Shown: positions 1 through 5,635 of the stretch, in pieces
Layout: each line of letters opens with the position of its first letter
How positions within the stretch are numbered: the stretch's first letter is position 1
Source: CAYZDV01 sp964477275
GTDB lineage: Bacteria > Acidobacteriota > Aminicenantia > Aminicenantales > Aminicenantaceae
Length of the DNA stretch: 6,009 nt
Assembly: GCA_964477275.1 (NCBI GenBank)
Contig: CAYZDV010000118.1
Coordinates: forward strand, 1 to 6,009
Reading direction: 5' to 3'
The notes under the pieces: generated by a model
The model's input: only the letters and a program-made list of their open reading frames with translations
Told to the model about the DNA's origin: nothing
Databases searched by the model: none
Position numbers and translations under genes: made by a program

Positions 1-698
1 CTTTTCTTTGGCTCAGCAGAAGGCTTTTTGGGCACCTCAACAGCCCCTGATTGCGATTCTTCTTTCTTGACTATCCGGGAAACTATGTAAGCAATCAGCA
101 TGATAAGGCAAGCTCCACCTACGCAAGCCAGAAGAAGAGGCGGATTACCGATCTTTTTAACCAAACCTGCCACTATACCTGAGCCGAACCAGCCGCCGAG
201 AACACCGCCCAGCCCGCAGATGCCATAAAGCCGCTTTGCTTCATCAGAACTGACGATATCGTTGAGGAATGCCCAGAAAAGAACAACCATGATGGTGTTA
301 AAGAAATCACCGAAAAGGTAAAACGTCCAAGTAATAGGGTCGTTGGGCTTGTTGATTACTCCGCTGAAGAGGATGAAACAGGCTATAAAAAAAAGCGACC
401 AGCTGAAGACAAGTTTTTGCCGCGTTATCCTTCGGGAAAGCCAGGTGAAGACAATAACCCCGATTGCAGCCATAACCATGTTCAGCATCTTGGCCAGCTG
501 CTCCGCTTCAGAGCCTGTCATCTGCCAGCCAAAAAGGTTAAAACCGTCCTGGACATAATAGGAGATAAAGACGATCTTCTTCATCGGCTTGAGAACCCAG
601 AACATCGTGATGACCAGAAAAAAATAAAAGGCCATCAACAGAGCTTTCGGCAGCTTCTCCCGGGGAATATCCTGGATGGCTTTTAAGAATTCTTTCAT
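1..698 (-). CDS. Npt1/Npt2-type nucleotide (ATP/ADP-like) transporter, N-terminal half, cut by window edge
   Basis: Reading the minus strand from the ATG at 698 gives 232 codons with no stop, running off the window start. The visible part is an integral membrane protein with about six hydrophobic segments (residues about 18-37, 72-88, 96-113, 125-146, 157-180, 187-208), then a charged Lys/Glu/Pro-rich stretch (211-232). That matches the first six helices and central cytoplasmic loop of a 12-helix carrier. The block around 127-172 (GDFFNTIMVVLFWAFLND, then EAKRLYGICGLGG) resembles the Npt1/Npt2 ATP/ADP antiporter family (COG3202), where a tryptophan- and phenylalanine-rich helix precedes an E-A-K-R-x-Y loop. 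Members exchange nucleotides or related anions across the inner membrane; the substrate here cannot be told. The start is secure: AGGAGG lies 5 nt upstream. The likely promoter is at 811-841, leaving a leader of about 100 nt. A generic MFS carrier is the alternative. Confidence 0.8.
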   Translation of the reverse strand, partial: MKEFLKAIQDIPREKLPKALLMAFYFFLVITMFWVLKPMKKIVFISYYVQDGFNLFGWQMTGSEAEQLAKMLNMVMAAIGVIVFTWLSRRITRQKLVFSWSLFFIACFILFSGVINKPNDPITWTFYLFGDFFNTIMVVLFWAFLNDIVSSDEAKRLYGICGLGGVLGGWFGSGIVAGLVKKIGNPPLLLACVGGACLIMLIAYIVSRIVKKEESQSGAVEVPKKPSAEPKK

Positions 699-703
699 TT
701 TCC

Positions 704-733
704 CCTCCTCTGTCTTTTCCTCCTCTGTCTTTT
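704..733 (-). repeat. 15-bp perfect tandem duplication carrying two Shine-Dalgarno sites
   Basis: CCTCCTCTGTCTTTT occurs twice back to back (704-718 and 719-733). On the minus strand each unit contains AGGAGG, so the transporter gene has two strong ribosome-binding sites. The nearer one is 5 nt from the ATG at 698 and the other 15 bases further upstream. The nearer is well placed for initiation; the outer one could only act as a standby site. Confidence 0.85.
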
Positions 734-810
734 TAAACTTTGATGAAATACCAACAGTACTCCGGCTGATTGTTATATTTTTCCTGTATTTCTTCCCATC
801 CCAGGTGGCA

Positions 811-841
811 ATTGTATAGCACAGCAAAAAAATGATGTCAA
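811..841 (-). promoter_or_regulatory. Sigma70-type promoter for the transporter gene (TTGACATC family)
   Basis: On the minus strand TTGACA (841-836) is followed after 17 nt by TATACA (818-813), or after 19 nt by TACAAT (816-811), within TATACAAT. The -35 is a perfect match. The octamer TTGACATC is the same as in the two longer promoter repeats at 3529-3558 and 5717-5746. Transcription would start near 805 and read into the transporter starting at 698. Confidence 0.6.
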
Positions 842-1176
842 AGAATAAAACAAATCACCCCGACCTCTCCTCCCTGGCAAAGAAGGCCCAGACGATAGAC
901 TCCTGGCACAGACAGGAACAATTCATCAAGAAACAGACCAGATCGGCCTTCTGCCGGGAAAGAGGAATACCAACGGATCGGACGGCGGTGATCATGAGGA
1001 CGGAAAAGAACCCCGAGACCAAGATGATCGTCAGGATCTCCATCGAACTTCAGCTTCCGCCGGAGTTTCCCCAAAAATACAGGAACGCCGTTATCAGAGC
1101 AGTGGATCAGTGCCCGGTCAAAGGCCACATCATGAATCCACACGTCTTTGCCATCGAGGCGAAGATTTCAGCCTGA
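832..1176 (+). pseudogene. OsmC-family protein, N-terminal half missing (114-codon frame)
   Basis: Residues from about 38 to 114 match the C-terminal half of an OsmC/Ohr-superfamily protein. There is a helix ending FCRERGIPTD, the strand TAVIMRTEKNPETK, the LPPEFPQKYRNAVIRAVDQC helix with the conserved second cysteine (C94), and the closing strand. These proteins are thiol peroxidases or stress proteins of about 135-145 residues. The usual N-terminal strands and the central helix with the first catalytic cysteine are absent, and I found no trace of them in any frame upstream. Instead residues 1-37 are unrelated; residues 8-18 are encoded by a dispersed repeat (854-886), and the two candidate ATGs (832, 835) lie in or touch the promoter of the opposite-strand gene. 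There is no Shine-Dalgarno. It is therefore probably a truncated relic, although the frame is open and the terminator behind it is intact. A short functional OsmC-like protein is less likely. Confidence 0.65.
854..886. repeat. 33-bp dispersed repeat, copy 1 (partner at 5819-5851)
   Basis: This stretch matches 5819-5851 at 29 of 33 positions with no gaps; the shared core is GACCTCTCCT then CCTGGCAAA. The similarity continues weakly upstream (TCAAA about 15 nt before). Here it lies just upstream, on the minus strand, of the TTGACATC promoter at 811-841. The second copy lies in the same orientation upstream of the promoter at 5717-5746, but about 75 nt further away. Confidence 0.8.
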
Positions 1177-1198
1177 GGTCTCAAACCGAGACCTTTTT
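1176..1198 (+). terminator. Intrinsic terminator behind the OsmC relic
   Basis: A perfect 7-bp stem, AGGTCTC (1176-1182) with GAGACCT (1188-1194), encloses a 5-nt loop and is followed by a run of T ending at 1198. The stem starts on the last base of the stop codon TGA at 1174-1176, so it clearly belongs to the plus-strand gene. There is no T-run on the other side, so it should not work for the minus strand. Confidence 0.85.
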
Positions 1199-1294
1199 CC
1201 CTTTTCTCCGCTGCGACCTGGCAGGATCCGGTCAGAAAATGAAAGATAGCTAAGATCGACGGGCTGTCGGGTCTCTCACTTTCGATCCGGCTGG

Positions 1295-1696
1295 CTATTC
1301 GCCGATTTCATCCCAGAGCCGCACTCCTGGGACCATAGCAAAGTGGTCGTCATAGGTCACCAAGAGCGAGCCCGTCTCCAGGGCATGCGCTGCGATCCAG
1401 ACATCATTGACGGGAATCGGAGTTCCTGATTTTTTGAGTGAGGCCATGATGAATCCGAAAACATCCGCTGTTTCCATCGTTGCCTCGAGCACGGATACCG
1501 TTGATTTGAGCAGGAACTTCTCAAGAATTCGCCTGTTCTCTCTTTCTTTTCCGCCGGCTTTGAAGCCCGCATATAATTCCCCCAGGACGAACACGGACAT
1601 ATAGACATTTTCGGCCTTGGCCAGATAGGCCATGACTTTTTCATCCCCCCTCAGAAAGCGAACATAAGCGTTTGTATCCAACAGGATTTTTTTCAT
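1295..1696 (-). CDS. vapC: PIN-domain ribonuclease toxin, VapC family
   Basis: The 133-residue protein has the size and layout of a VapC toxin, a metal-dependent endoribonuclease that cuts tRNA or other RNA when freed from its antitoxin. All the acidic active-site positions are visible: D7 in LLDTNAYVRF, E40 in LGELYAGF, D98 in IPVNDVWIAAHAL, and D116/D117 in VTYDDHF. The toxin thus appears catalytically intact. The ATG at 1696 overlaps the stop of the preceding frame as ATGA, typical of translational coupling to a VapB antitoxin, but that antitoxin appears broken. The gene lies behind the M81 gene on the same strand with no terminator I can see between them, so it may be read from the promoter at 3529-3558. 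No convincing terminator is seen downstream in 1199-1294, which holds nothing else I recognise. Confidence 0.9.
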   Translation of the reverse strand: MKKILLDTNAYVRFLRGDEKVMAYLAKAENVYMSVFVLGELYAGFKAGGKERENRRILEKFLLKSTVSVLEATMETADVFGFIMASLKKSGTPIPVNDVWIAAHALETGSLLVTYDDHFAMVPGVRLWDEIGE

Positions 1697-1926
1697 TTCC
1701 AGTCATCGGGGTAAACGGCTTGCAGGTCTTTGATGGCTTCCAGAAATTCCTTTGGAGAGTATATAGGCTAATCTTTATTAAAGATCTGCTCCAGGAGCGG
1801 CCGCCATTTTTTCATCAGCTCCTCGTTCAGGTCGAGGGGTGTCTGGGCGTCGGCCGGCAGGAAAGACTTATAGGGACGCGTTTTCGAATAGGTCTCGAAT
1901 TCCTCCCGAAAGCCCGGAAACCTCGG
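1693..1926 (-). pseudogene. Antitoxin-like remnant upstream of vapC, with an in-frame TAG
   Basis: Directly after the M81 stop (TGA, 1927-1929) the same minus-strand frame is open for 52 codons to a TAG at 1768-1770. It then runs 24 more codons (from PIYSPKEFLEAI to VYPDDWK) to a TGA that overlaps the vapC ATG. The last part, acidic and ending in Tyr-Pro-Asp-Asp-Trp-Lys, has the look of a C-terminal toxin-binding tail of an antitoxin and is correctly placed for one. The stretch before the TAG (including FREEFETYSKTRPYKSFLPAD and EELMKKWRPLLEQIF) is also protein-like. The frame has no ATG, GTG or TTG before an internal ATG about 15 codons ahead of the TAG, so both a start and a continuous frame are missing. 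I read it as one decayed antitoxin gene. Alternatives are a fragment of an unrelated gene joined to an antitoxin tail, or suppression of the TAG. Confidence 0.5.
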
Positions 1927-3501
1927 TCAATTTTTTCTGTAAACAGGGTAGGTGTTCTCGGGAATGTTCTTGTATGGGAGAGTGGTCAGGTCAGCTGGCC
2001 CCCAGCCAGGCGCGTCGACCTCGATGATGGCACCCGCCAGGCCCGTATCTTCGAAGCCTCTCCGGAAATGGACCCTGGACTTGAGGACAATGATATCCAT
2101 CGCTTTGACATCGAGGCCAAGCGCTTCGAATATCCGCGTGTTTGTGACCTGCATGAGCTGAGGTGTCAGGATGACACGGTTATTGGCTCCAAAAAAAATG
2201 ACGGCCACAGTCTCGCGGCCGAATTGTCCGAGGAATTCTATCTTTCCCTCGATTTTGACGGGATTACCGGCGAATTCATCCGTCCAGCCGCCAATATTGA
2301 TGGAAACAGGATCTCCAGTTTTATACCGCGCCTTCATTTCTTCGAGAGCCTTTTCATCGCGGAGCGTGGCGATGCAGAAATTACTGGATCCCTGGCGAGT
2401 GAGCTCGGCGAGGATGTGGGTCGAGCCGCCAGTCCTGTCGCTATGGTCAGCAACGATGACTGGCGTCTTTCCTTCTTTGGCCGCGGCAATGGCCAGGTCA
2501 ACTCCTTCTTCTTTCCTGGGGAGTTTTTTTCCGGCAAAGACATGCCTCATTCGCCATATATAGTCGGACATGTCATCGGCTATCATCTCGGCCAGAGCTT
2601 GGTCGTTATTGGTGACGGCAATGACTGTCGCGCCCACGTCAGGCACATCGGCATAAGCGAAACCAAAGGCGACCGAGACATGAGTCCCCGGATGCTCGCA
2701 TTCCCAGATGCGGGCTCTTTCCATGATCTCCATGGCTGGAGATGTCCCAGTGCCCTGAAAAACGCTGGGCGTGATGACTCCAGGCTTTCTGACGGCCATC
2801 ACAGGTTTGTAGCGGCCGCGTAGAGTCTGGATCATAACCCGGGCCGCGGTCTCACCCGTAAGAAAAGTGTCGTAGTGAGGATATCTCTTGATGATGAAAA
2901 CAGCATCCGCTGCTTCAGCGATTTCCTCATCCTCGTTGGCATGCAGGTCAAAGGTAATCATAATGGGGATATCACCCACGGCTTTCCGTACGCGGCGCGC
3001 GAGCTCGGCTTCAGGTTTGGGGATGCCGGTGACAGCCATGGCACCATGAAGGGCAAGAAAAACGCCGTCGAAGGGACCCTGTTCCTTCAGGTCCTCGACA
3101 ATAAGGCCGGCGTATTTCTCGAAAGCTTCGCGGGTGACCCAGCTTCCTGAGGAGCCGCCCCGGGCGTTGCGGGGGGAAAGAATCCCGACAAGCTCAACAT
3201 CGCCGTATCCTTCACAGGCCGCCCGAAATCCTCCAATGTAGCCGCGGTCAGTCTTGACGATGTCGCGCGTGGGTGGTCCGTAGTACTCCCAGTCCTCGAT
3301 GGTCGTGGGGTCAGGACAGAAGGTGCAGGTTTCGTGGGAAAATGTGGCAACAGCGATCTTCAGTTTTTTCTCAGCCGCAGCCCTCTCGCAGGAGATCAGG
3401 CTGAAAGCCAGAAGAGAGGTTAGAATCCAATGGAAGGCTATAGATAAGGGATAAGAAAAAGTTCCTTTTTGGCTGCGATGGCTGAGTGAGCATTCATACA
3501 C
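1927..3501 (-). CDS. M81-family (MlrC-like) metallopeptidase, predicted lipoprotein
   Basis: The product of 524 residues matches the M81/MlrC family (named for microcystinase C, which opens linear microcystin), probably zinc-dependent. Visible family motifs are KIAVATFSHETCTF (about 48-61), LHGAM (151-155), DLHAN (185-189), KRYPHYD (about 205-211) and, near the end, KSRVHFRRGF then DAPGWGPADLTTLPY. Length and the LPY-x-x-x-P ending suggest the gene is complete. The usual ADNPGGG-type loop is replaced by VADHSDRTGGST, and the usual acidic stretch after LHGAM is altered. The N-terminus has a hydrophobic segment and a lipobox LISC (Cys38), predicting export and lipid anchoring; most relatives I know are cytosolic. 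The start chosen is GTG at 3501, because GACGAGG (3516-3510) is 8 nt upstream. A GTG at 3510 overlaps that site and is less likely. The first 17 codons lie inside a dispersed repeat. Substrate unknown; a peptide or cyclic amide is plausible. Confidence 0.88.
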   Translation of the reverse strand: MYECSLSHRSQKGTFSYPLSIAFHWILTSLLAFSLISCERAAAEKKLKIAVATFSHETCTFCPDPTTIEDWEYYGPPTRDIVKTDRGYIGGFRAACEGYGDVELVGILSPRNARGGSSGSWVTREAFEKYAGLIVEDLKEQGPFDGVFLALHGAMAVTGIPKPEAELARRVRKAVGDIPIMITFDLHANEDEEIAEAADAVFIIKRYPHYDTFLTGETAARVMIQTLRGRYKPVMAVRKPGVITPSVFQGTGTSPAMEIMERARIWECEHPGTHVSVAFGFAYADVPDVGATVIAVTNNDQALAEMIADDMSDYIWRMRHVFAGKKLPRKEEGVDLAIAAAKEGKTPVIVADHSDRTGGSTHILAELTRQGSSNFCIATLRDEKALEEMKARYKTGDPVSINIGGWTDEFAGNPVKIEGKIEFLGQFGRETVAVIFFGANNRVILTPQLMQVTNTRIFEALGLDVKAMDIIVLKSRVHFRRGFEDTGLAGAIIEVDAPGWGPADLTTLPYKNIPENTYPVYRKN

Positions 3502-3509
3502 CGATTTCA

Positions 3510-3516
3510 CCTCGTC
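3510..3516 (-). promoter_or_regulatory. Ribosome-binding site that decides the M81 start
   Basis: GACGAGG on the minus strand ends 8 nt before the GTG at 3501 and overlaps the first base of the other candidate GTG at 3510, so it supports the inner start. The other repeat copy has a stronger GGAGGGG at the same place but no start codon at the matching position. Confidence 0.6.
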
Positions 3517-3528
3517 CCATCATCGTGG

Positions 3529-3558
3529 ATGATAAATCGTGACGTGAAGGGATGTCAA
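3529..3558 (-). promoter_or_regulatory. Sigma70-type promoter of the M81 gene
   Basis: Minus strand: perfect -35 TTGACA (3558-3553), 18-nt spacer, -10 TATCAT (3534-3529, 5 of 6 matches). The expected transcript start, near 3522, leaves a leader of about 20 nt to the GTG at 3501. The same promoter layout is kept in the repeat copy at 5717-5746, which strengthens both calls. Confidence 0.75.
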
Positions 3559-3603
3559 GTCGAGCAGAAAATCAGTATTGCTGGCTTCTCTGTGAAAAGG
3601 GCC

Positions 3604-3793
3604 TAGTGTTGCGTCTCAATAACGGCTTTACAATAATCCTGGGACTGTCATTCCTGCGAAGCCTGTCCCTGCGTAGGCAGGGAGCAGGAATCCAGACGTT
3701 TTCCCTGCGTAGGCAGGGAACTATAAAAAGGAACTGGATTCCTGTTTACACAGGAAACCCTGGATTCCCGCCTGCGCGGGAATGACAACACTA
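3604..3793. mobile_element. Hairpin-rich MITE-like palindromic repeat (GTCATTCC...GGAATGAC type)
   Basis: The core, 3647-3786, begins GTCATTCCTGCG and ends CGCGGGAATGAC. This is the inverted-end signature of the non-coding palindromic repeats scattered through many bacterial genomes. Inside are four hairpins: TCCCTGCGTAGGCAGGGA at 3666-3683 and again at 3702-3719, TCCTGT/ACAGGA at 3740-3755, and TTCCCGC/GCGGGAA at 3765-3782. GGAATCCAG (3687-3695) and CTGGATTCC (3734-3742, 3760-3768) also pair. An outer pair, TAGTGTTG (3604-3611) and CAACACTA (3786-3793), may mark the true ends or be chance. No protein is encoded; movement would need a transposase from elsewhere. Together with the neighbouring promoter repeat it accounts for most of the gene-free stretch 3511-3846. 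Confidence 0.75.
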
Positions 3794-3846
3794 TATGGTT
3801 ATGTCAATTTACTAAATGCGTTTGTATTAGTTTGACAGTAACAAAT

Positions 3847-4605
3847 TTAGAGGGCCGTCAGGAATCCTTCATCATAAAGCTGGTTGGAATCCTTTATTTC
3901 CAGTTCTGTCGATTCAATGAAGGCCATGGCCTGGCGGACCTTTTTGAGCATTGCTTCTTTGTCCGCGGGAAGTTCGCCCGCTGTGCCTCTGTAAATAACA
4001 GCGTTGTCTGCCCAGAGGTAGTTTGTGATGTGGTCGCTGGCCAGAAAACAGTCATGAAGAGCGAGGCTTTCGAGGAAGAGTTCTACCTCTTTTAACCTTT
4101 CCAGCGGCGGCGTAACAACGAAATCCCCCTTCATCAGTTTCTCTCGCAACGGTGTTCCGTGCTGGATGGTTAATGTCCTTAGTCTGATAAAGTCCGGACC
4201 TGCCTTGTTGAGAACCGCAGCGCTGCCAGAAGCGTGCTCCCTCCAGCGGTCTTTGCCGCCCGCACCGCTCAGCACATAGAACGAGATCTCAAAACCGGCT
4301 CTTTTAGCCTTTTGCCCGGCTTCGGCCATTTCCCCCGGGGTGACTCCTTTGCAGAGCCTTTTGAGGACAACAGCGTCTCCTGATTCCAGTCCGAGATGGA
4401 CCCGGTCCAGACCTGCCTTGCGGACCGAAGTCAAGAATTCCATTGGCCTGCGCAGAATCGTCTTGGCCCGGGCATAACATGTGACCCGCCGCGCTTCAGG
4501 AAATGTCTTTCGGATAAAACCCACGATTTCTGGCAAATCCTGATGGACAAGATTGTCGCTGTCGCCGAGGACGGGAGGATATAAGAGGATATAAAGAGAT
4601 TCATC
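3847..4605 (-). pseudogene. Radical SAM protein, 5'-truncated; iron-sulfur domain lost
   Basis: The frame is open from after a TAG at 4606-4608 to the TAA before 3847; the first possible start is only a TTG at 4536. From LGDSDNL (coded near 4570) onward it matches the middle and C-terminal parts of Elp3/HemN-type radical SAM proteins. Visible are the strand and helix with IVGFIRKTFPEARRVTCYAR, the HLGLESGDAVVLKRLCKG motif, the YVLSGAGG loop, and FIRLRTL followed by a G-T-P-L segment typical of the C-terminal part. The first beta strands and the CxxxCxxC motif that holds the [4Fe-4S] cluster are missing, so the product cannot be a normal radical SAM enzyme. The few codons before LGDSDNL are low-complexity (LYILLYPP) and come from a tandem repeat at the break. 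No ribosome-binding site precedes the TTG. The original substrate cannot be told. Confidence 0.8.
4575..4594. repeat. 10-bp tandem duplication at the radical SAM break point
   Basis: GAGGATATAA occurs twice in a row (4575-4584 and 4585-4594), followed by AGAG as if a third unit had begun. Radical SAM homology on the minus strand starts within a few bases of the first unit and nothing upstream continues it. Confidence 0.8.
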
Positions 4606-4654
4606 CTAAATCTAACCTGTGGATAAAAGGCAATTTATACAGGGCAGGAGCATG

Positions 4655-4683
4655 TTTAAGTCGAGCTGAATTCATGCTAAAAT
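4655..4683 (+). promoter_or_regulatory. Extended -10 promoter for the AbiEii-like operon
   Basis: TGCTAAAAT (4675-4683) is an extended -10 with TAAAAT matching TATAAT at 5 of 6. TTTAAG (4655-4660), 17 nt upstream, is a weak -35 (3 of 6). The expected start of transcription falls at about 4689-4691, exactly on the GTG start codon at 4690. This fits a leaderless message and explains why the gene has no Shine-Dalgarno. Confidence 0.5.
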
Positions 4684-4689
4684 AAAATT

Positions 4690-5358
4690 GTGAATATAAA
4701 GAAGAGAGTCGCCCTTCTGGAGCGTCTTCTGCTCCAGCTCATCGAGAATCAGGCCCTTCCCCAGGGCTGCTACCTGGCTGGCGGCACTGCCGTCTATTTC
4801 TACCTCCGCCACCGGTTCTCGGTGGACCTCGATTTTTTCACGCCGAAGCCTTTTTACGGAGAAGCTCTGCTCTTCAGGCTCAGGGAGCTCATCAAAGACG
4901 CGGACGTCGAGCTCCTTGAGAAGGACACGCTGATTGCCAACCTTTCCCTTGAAAAGCTGAAATTTTCTCTGTTCTATCTCCCCTACGGGCTTCTGTCTCC
5001 CTTGACTCCTTACGAACTCAAACCGGGTGCGGTTTGCACACTCGCTTCCTTCGACGATATCGAGGCCATGAAAGCGATCGCCCTCGTCCAAAGGGGCTCG
5101 GCCAAAGATTTCATTGACCTGTATAGTTTGTTACGGCACACCGGCCATTCATTCATGGACCTGGCCTTGCGGGTTCATAAAAAGTACCTTGTCGATGAAA
5201 AGTACGATTATCACCTCAAGACGGCGATGGTCTATTTTGATGACGCGGAACGAGAGCTCGACGCCATCTGGCTTGTCGGAGATAGCGGGACTGCACGGAG
5301 TATCTCAGACAAAGACTGGGGCAACATCAAAGACTTTTTCGTAAGGTTCTGTCAGTGA
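4690..5358 (+). CDS. AbiEii/AbiGii-type nucleotidyltransferase toxin
   Basis: The 222-residue protein carries the motifs of the AbiEii/AbiGii (type IV toxin) nucleotidyltransferase family. These are GGTAVYFYLRHR (31-42, nucleotide-binding GG motif), SVDLDFF (44-50, with metal-binding D46 and D48), DDIEAMK (122-128) and KDFIDLYSLL (139-148). All catalytic positions appear intact. Family members transfer nucleotides, in known cases to tRNA 3' ends, and stop growth or abort phage infection; the target here is unknown. The start is GTG at 4690: it has the usual 30-residue lead to the GG motif, no upstream alternative and no ribosome-binding site, so it may be translated leaderless. Its stop overlaps the next gene by GTGA, so the pair is coupled. 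A metabolic nucleotidyltransferase is unlikely given these motifs and the partner. Confidence 0.87.
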   Translation: MNIKKRVALLERLLLQLIENQALPQGCYLAGGTAVYFYLRHRFSVDLDFFTPKPFYGEALLFRLRELIKDADVELLEKDTLIANLSLEKLKFSLFYLPYGLLSPLTPYELKPGAVCTLASFDDIEAMKAIALVQRGSAKDFIDLYSLLRHTGHSFMDLALRVHKKYLVDEKYDYHLKTAMVYFDDAERELDAIWLVGDSGTARSISDKDWGNIKDFFVRFCQ

Positions 5359-5618
5359 GGAGAGAACTTTTCTGGGACAGAGACCTGAACCGGGTCGACC
5401 CGGAGACGGAGATCGAGCGGGCCGTCAATTTCGGGGGTTTTGATTATATTACAGAAGTCCAGAGAAAATATGGAATGGAAAAATTCACCGCCGTCCTGAT
5501 GAAGAACAGGAATCTCCGAAAGAGGGCAGTCAATTACTGGTGTCTAATGCTCGGCCTCGACCGGGGAAAAACCGCCGTCTTCCGGGATACTGTCAGAATT
5601 TGGTCCCCCTTCAAATGA
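5355..5618 (+). CDS. Small DUF6922-like protein, probable partner/antitoxin of the AbiEii-type toxin
   Basis: The 87-residue protein begins at GTG 5355, sharing four bases (GTGA) with the end of the nucleotidyltransferase gene; AAGG lies about 8 nt upstream. The sequence RELFWDRDLNRVDPETEIERAVNFGGFDYITEVQRKYG and the later AVNYWCLMLGLD resemble the small helical DUF6922-type proteins. In these an LFWD motif is followed by an R-V/A-x-x-x-G helix, a K-Y-G-x-E-K-F segment and a closing N-[FY]-W motif. Such proteins commonly sit beside AbiEii-type nucleotidyltransferases, so I infer it binds or restrains the toxin. It has no visible catalytic motif or membrane segment. In the pairs I know, the small gene usually comes first; here it is second. 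The family assignment is from memory of the motif pattern, and the antitoxin role is inference. Confidence 0.72.
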   Translation: MRRELFWDRDLNRVDPETEIERAVNFGGFDYITEVQRKYGMEKFTAVLMKNRNLRKRAVNYWCLMLGLDRGKTAVFRDTVRIWSPFK

Positions 5619-5635
5619 GCAGGGTTTTCTGGTCT

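Larger units (their letters stand above)
3449..3565 (-). repeat. Promoter-bearing dispersed repeat, copy 1 (partner at 5636-5753)
   Basis: Read on the minus strand from 3565, this aligns along its whole length with 5753-5636, at roughly 70% identity by eye with two or three small gaps. Shared blocks are ACTTGACATC, GATTTAT, ACGATG, the ribosome-site-like GAGG/GGAGG stretch before AAATCG, GCTCACT, CAGCC followed by an A-run, and TTCTTATCC at the end. The copy contains promoter, ribosome-binding site and the first 17 codons of the M81 gene. Confidence 0.75.

Noticed and set aside
1927..1929. TGA at the end of the M81 gene as a readthrough codon joining it to the following open frame
   Set aside because: The M81 protein already ends at its usual LPY...P terminus, and the following 52 codons do not resemble an M81 extension.
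1672..2823. A 383-codon plus-strand open frame
   Set aside because: It is the antisense shadow of the M81 gene and shows no family motif; the minus-strand frame has full M81 motifs, promoter and ribosome site.
3647..3786. CRISPR array, because of the repeated hairpin units
   Set aside because: Only two identical units exist, spaced irregularly within an inverted-end element; there are no uniform spacers or cas genes.
3832..3860. TTGACA at 3832-3837 on the plus strand as a promoter
   Set aside because: No acceptable -10 lies 16-19 nt downstream and no plus-strand gene follows.
4672..5091. A 139-codon minus-strand frame
   Set aside because: It lies opposite the AbiEii-type gene, which has all its motifs; the shadow has none.
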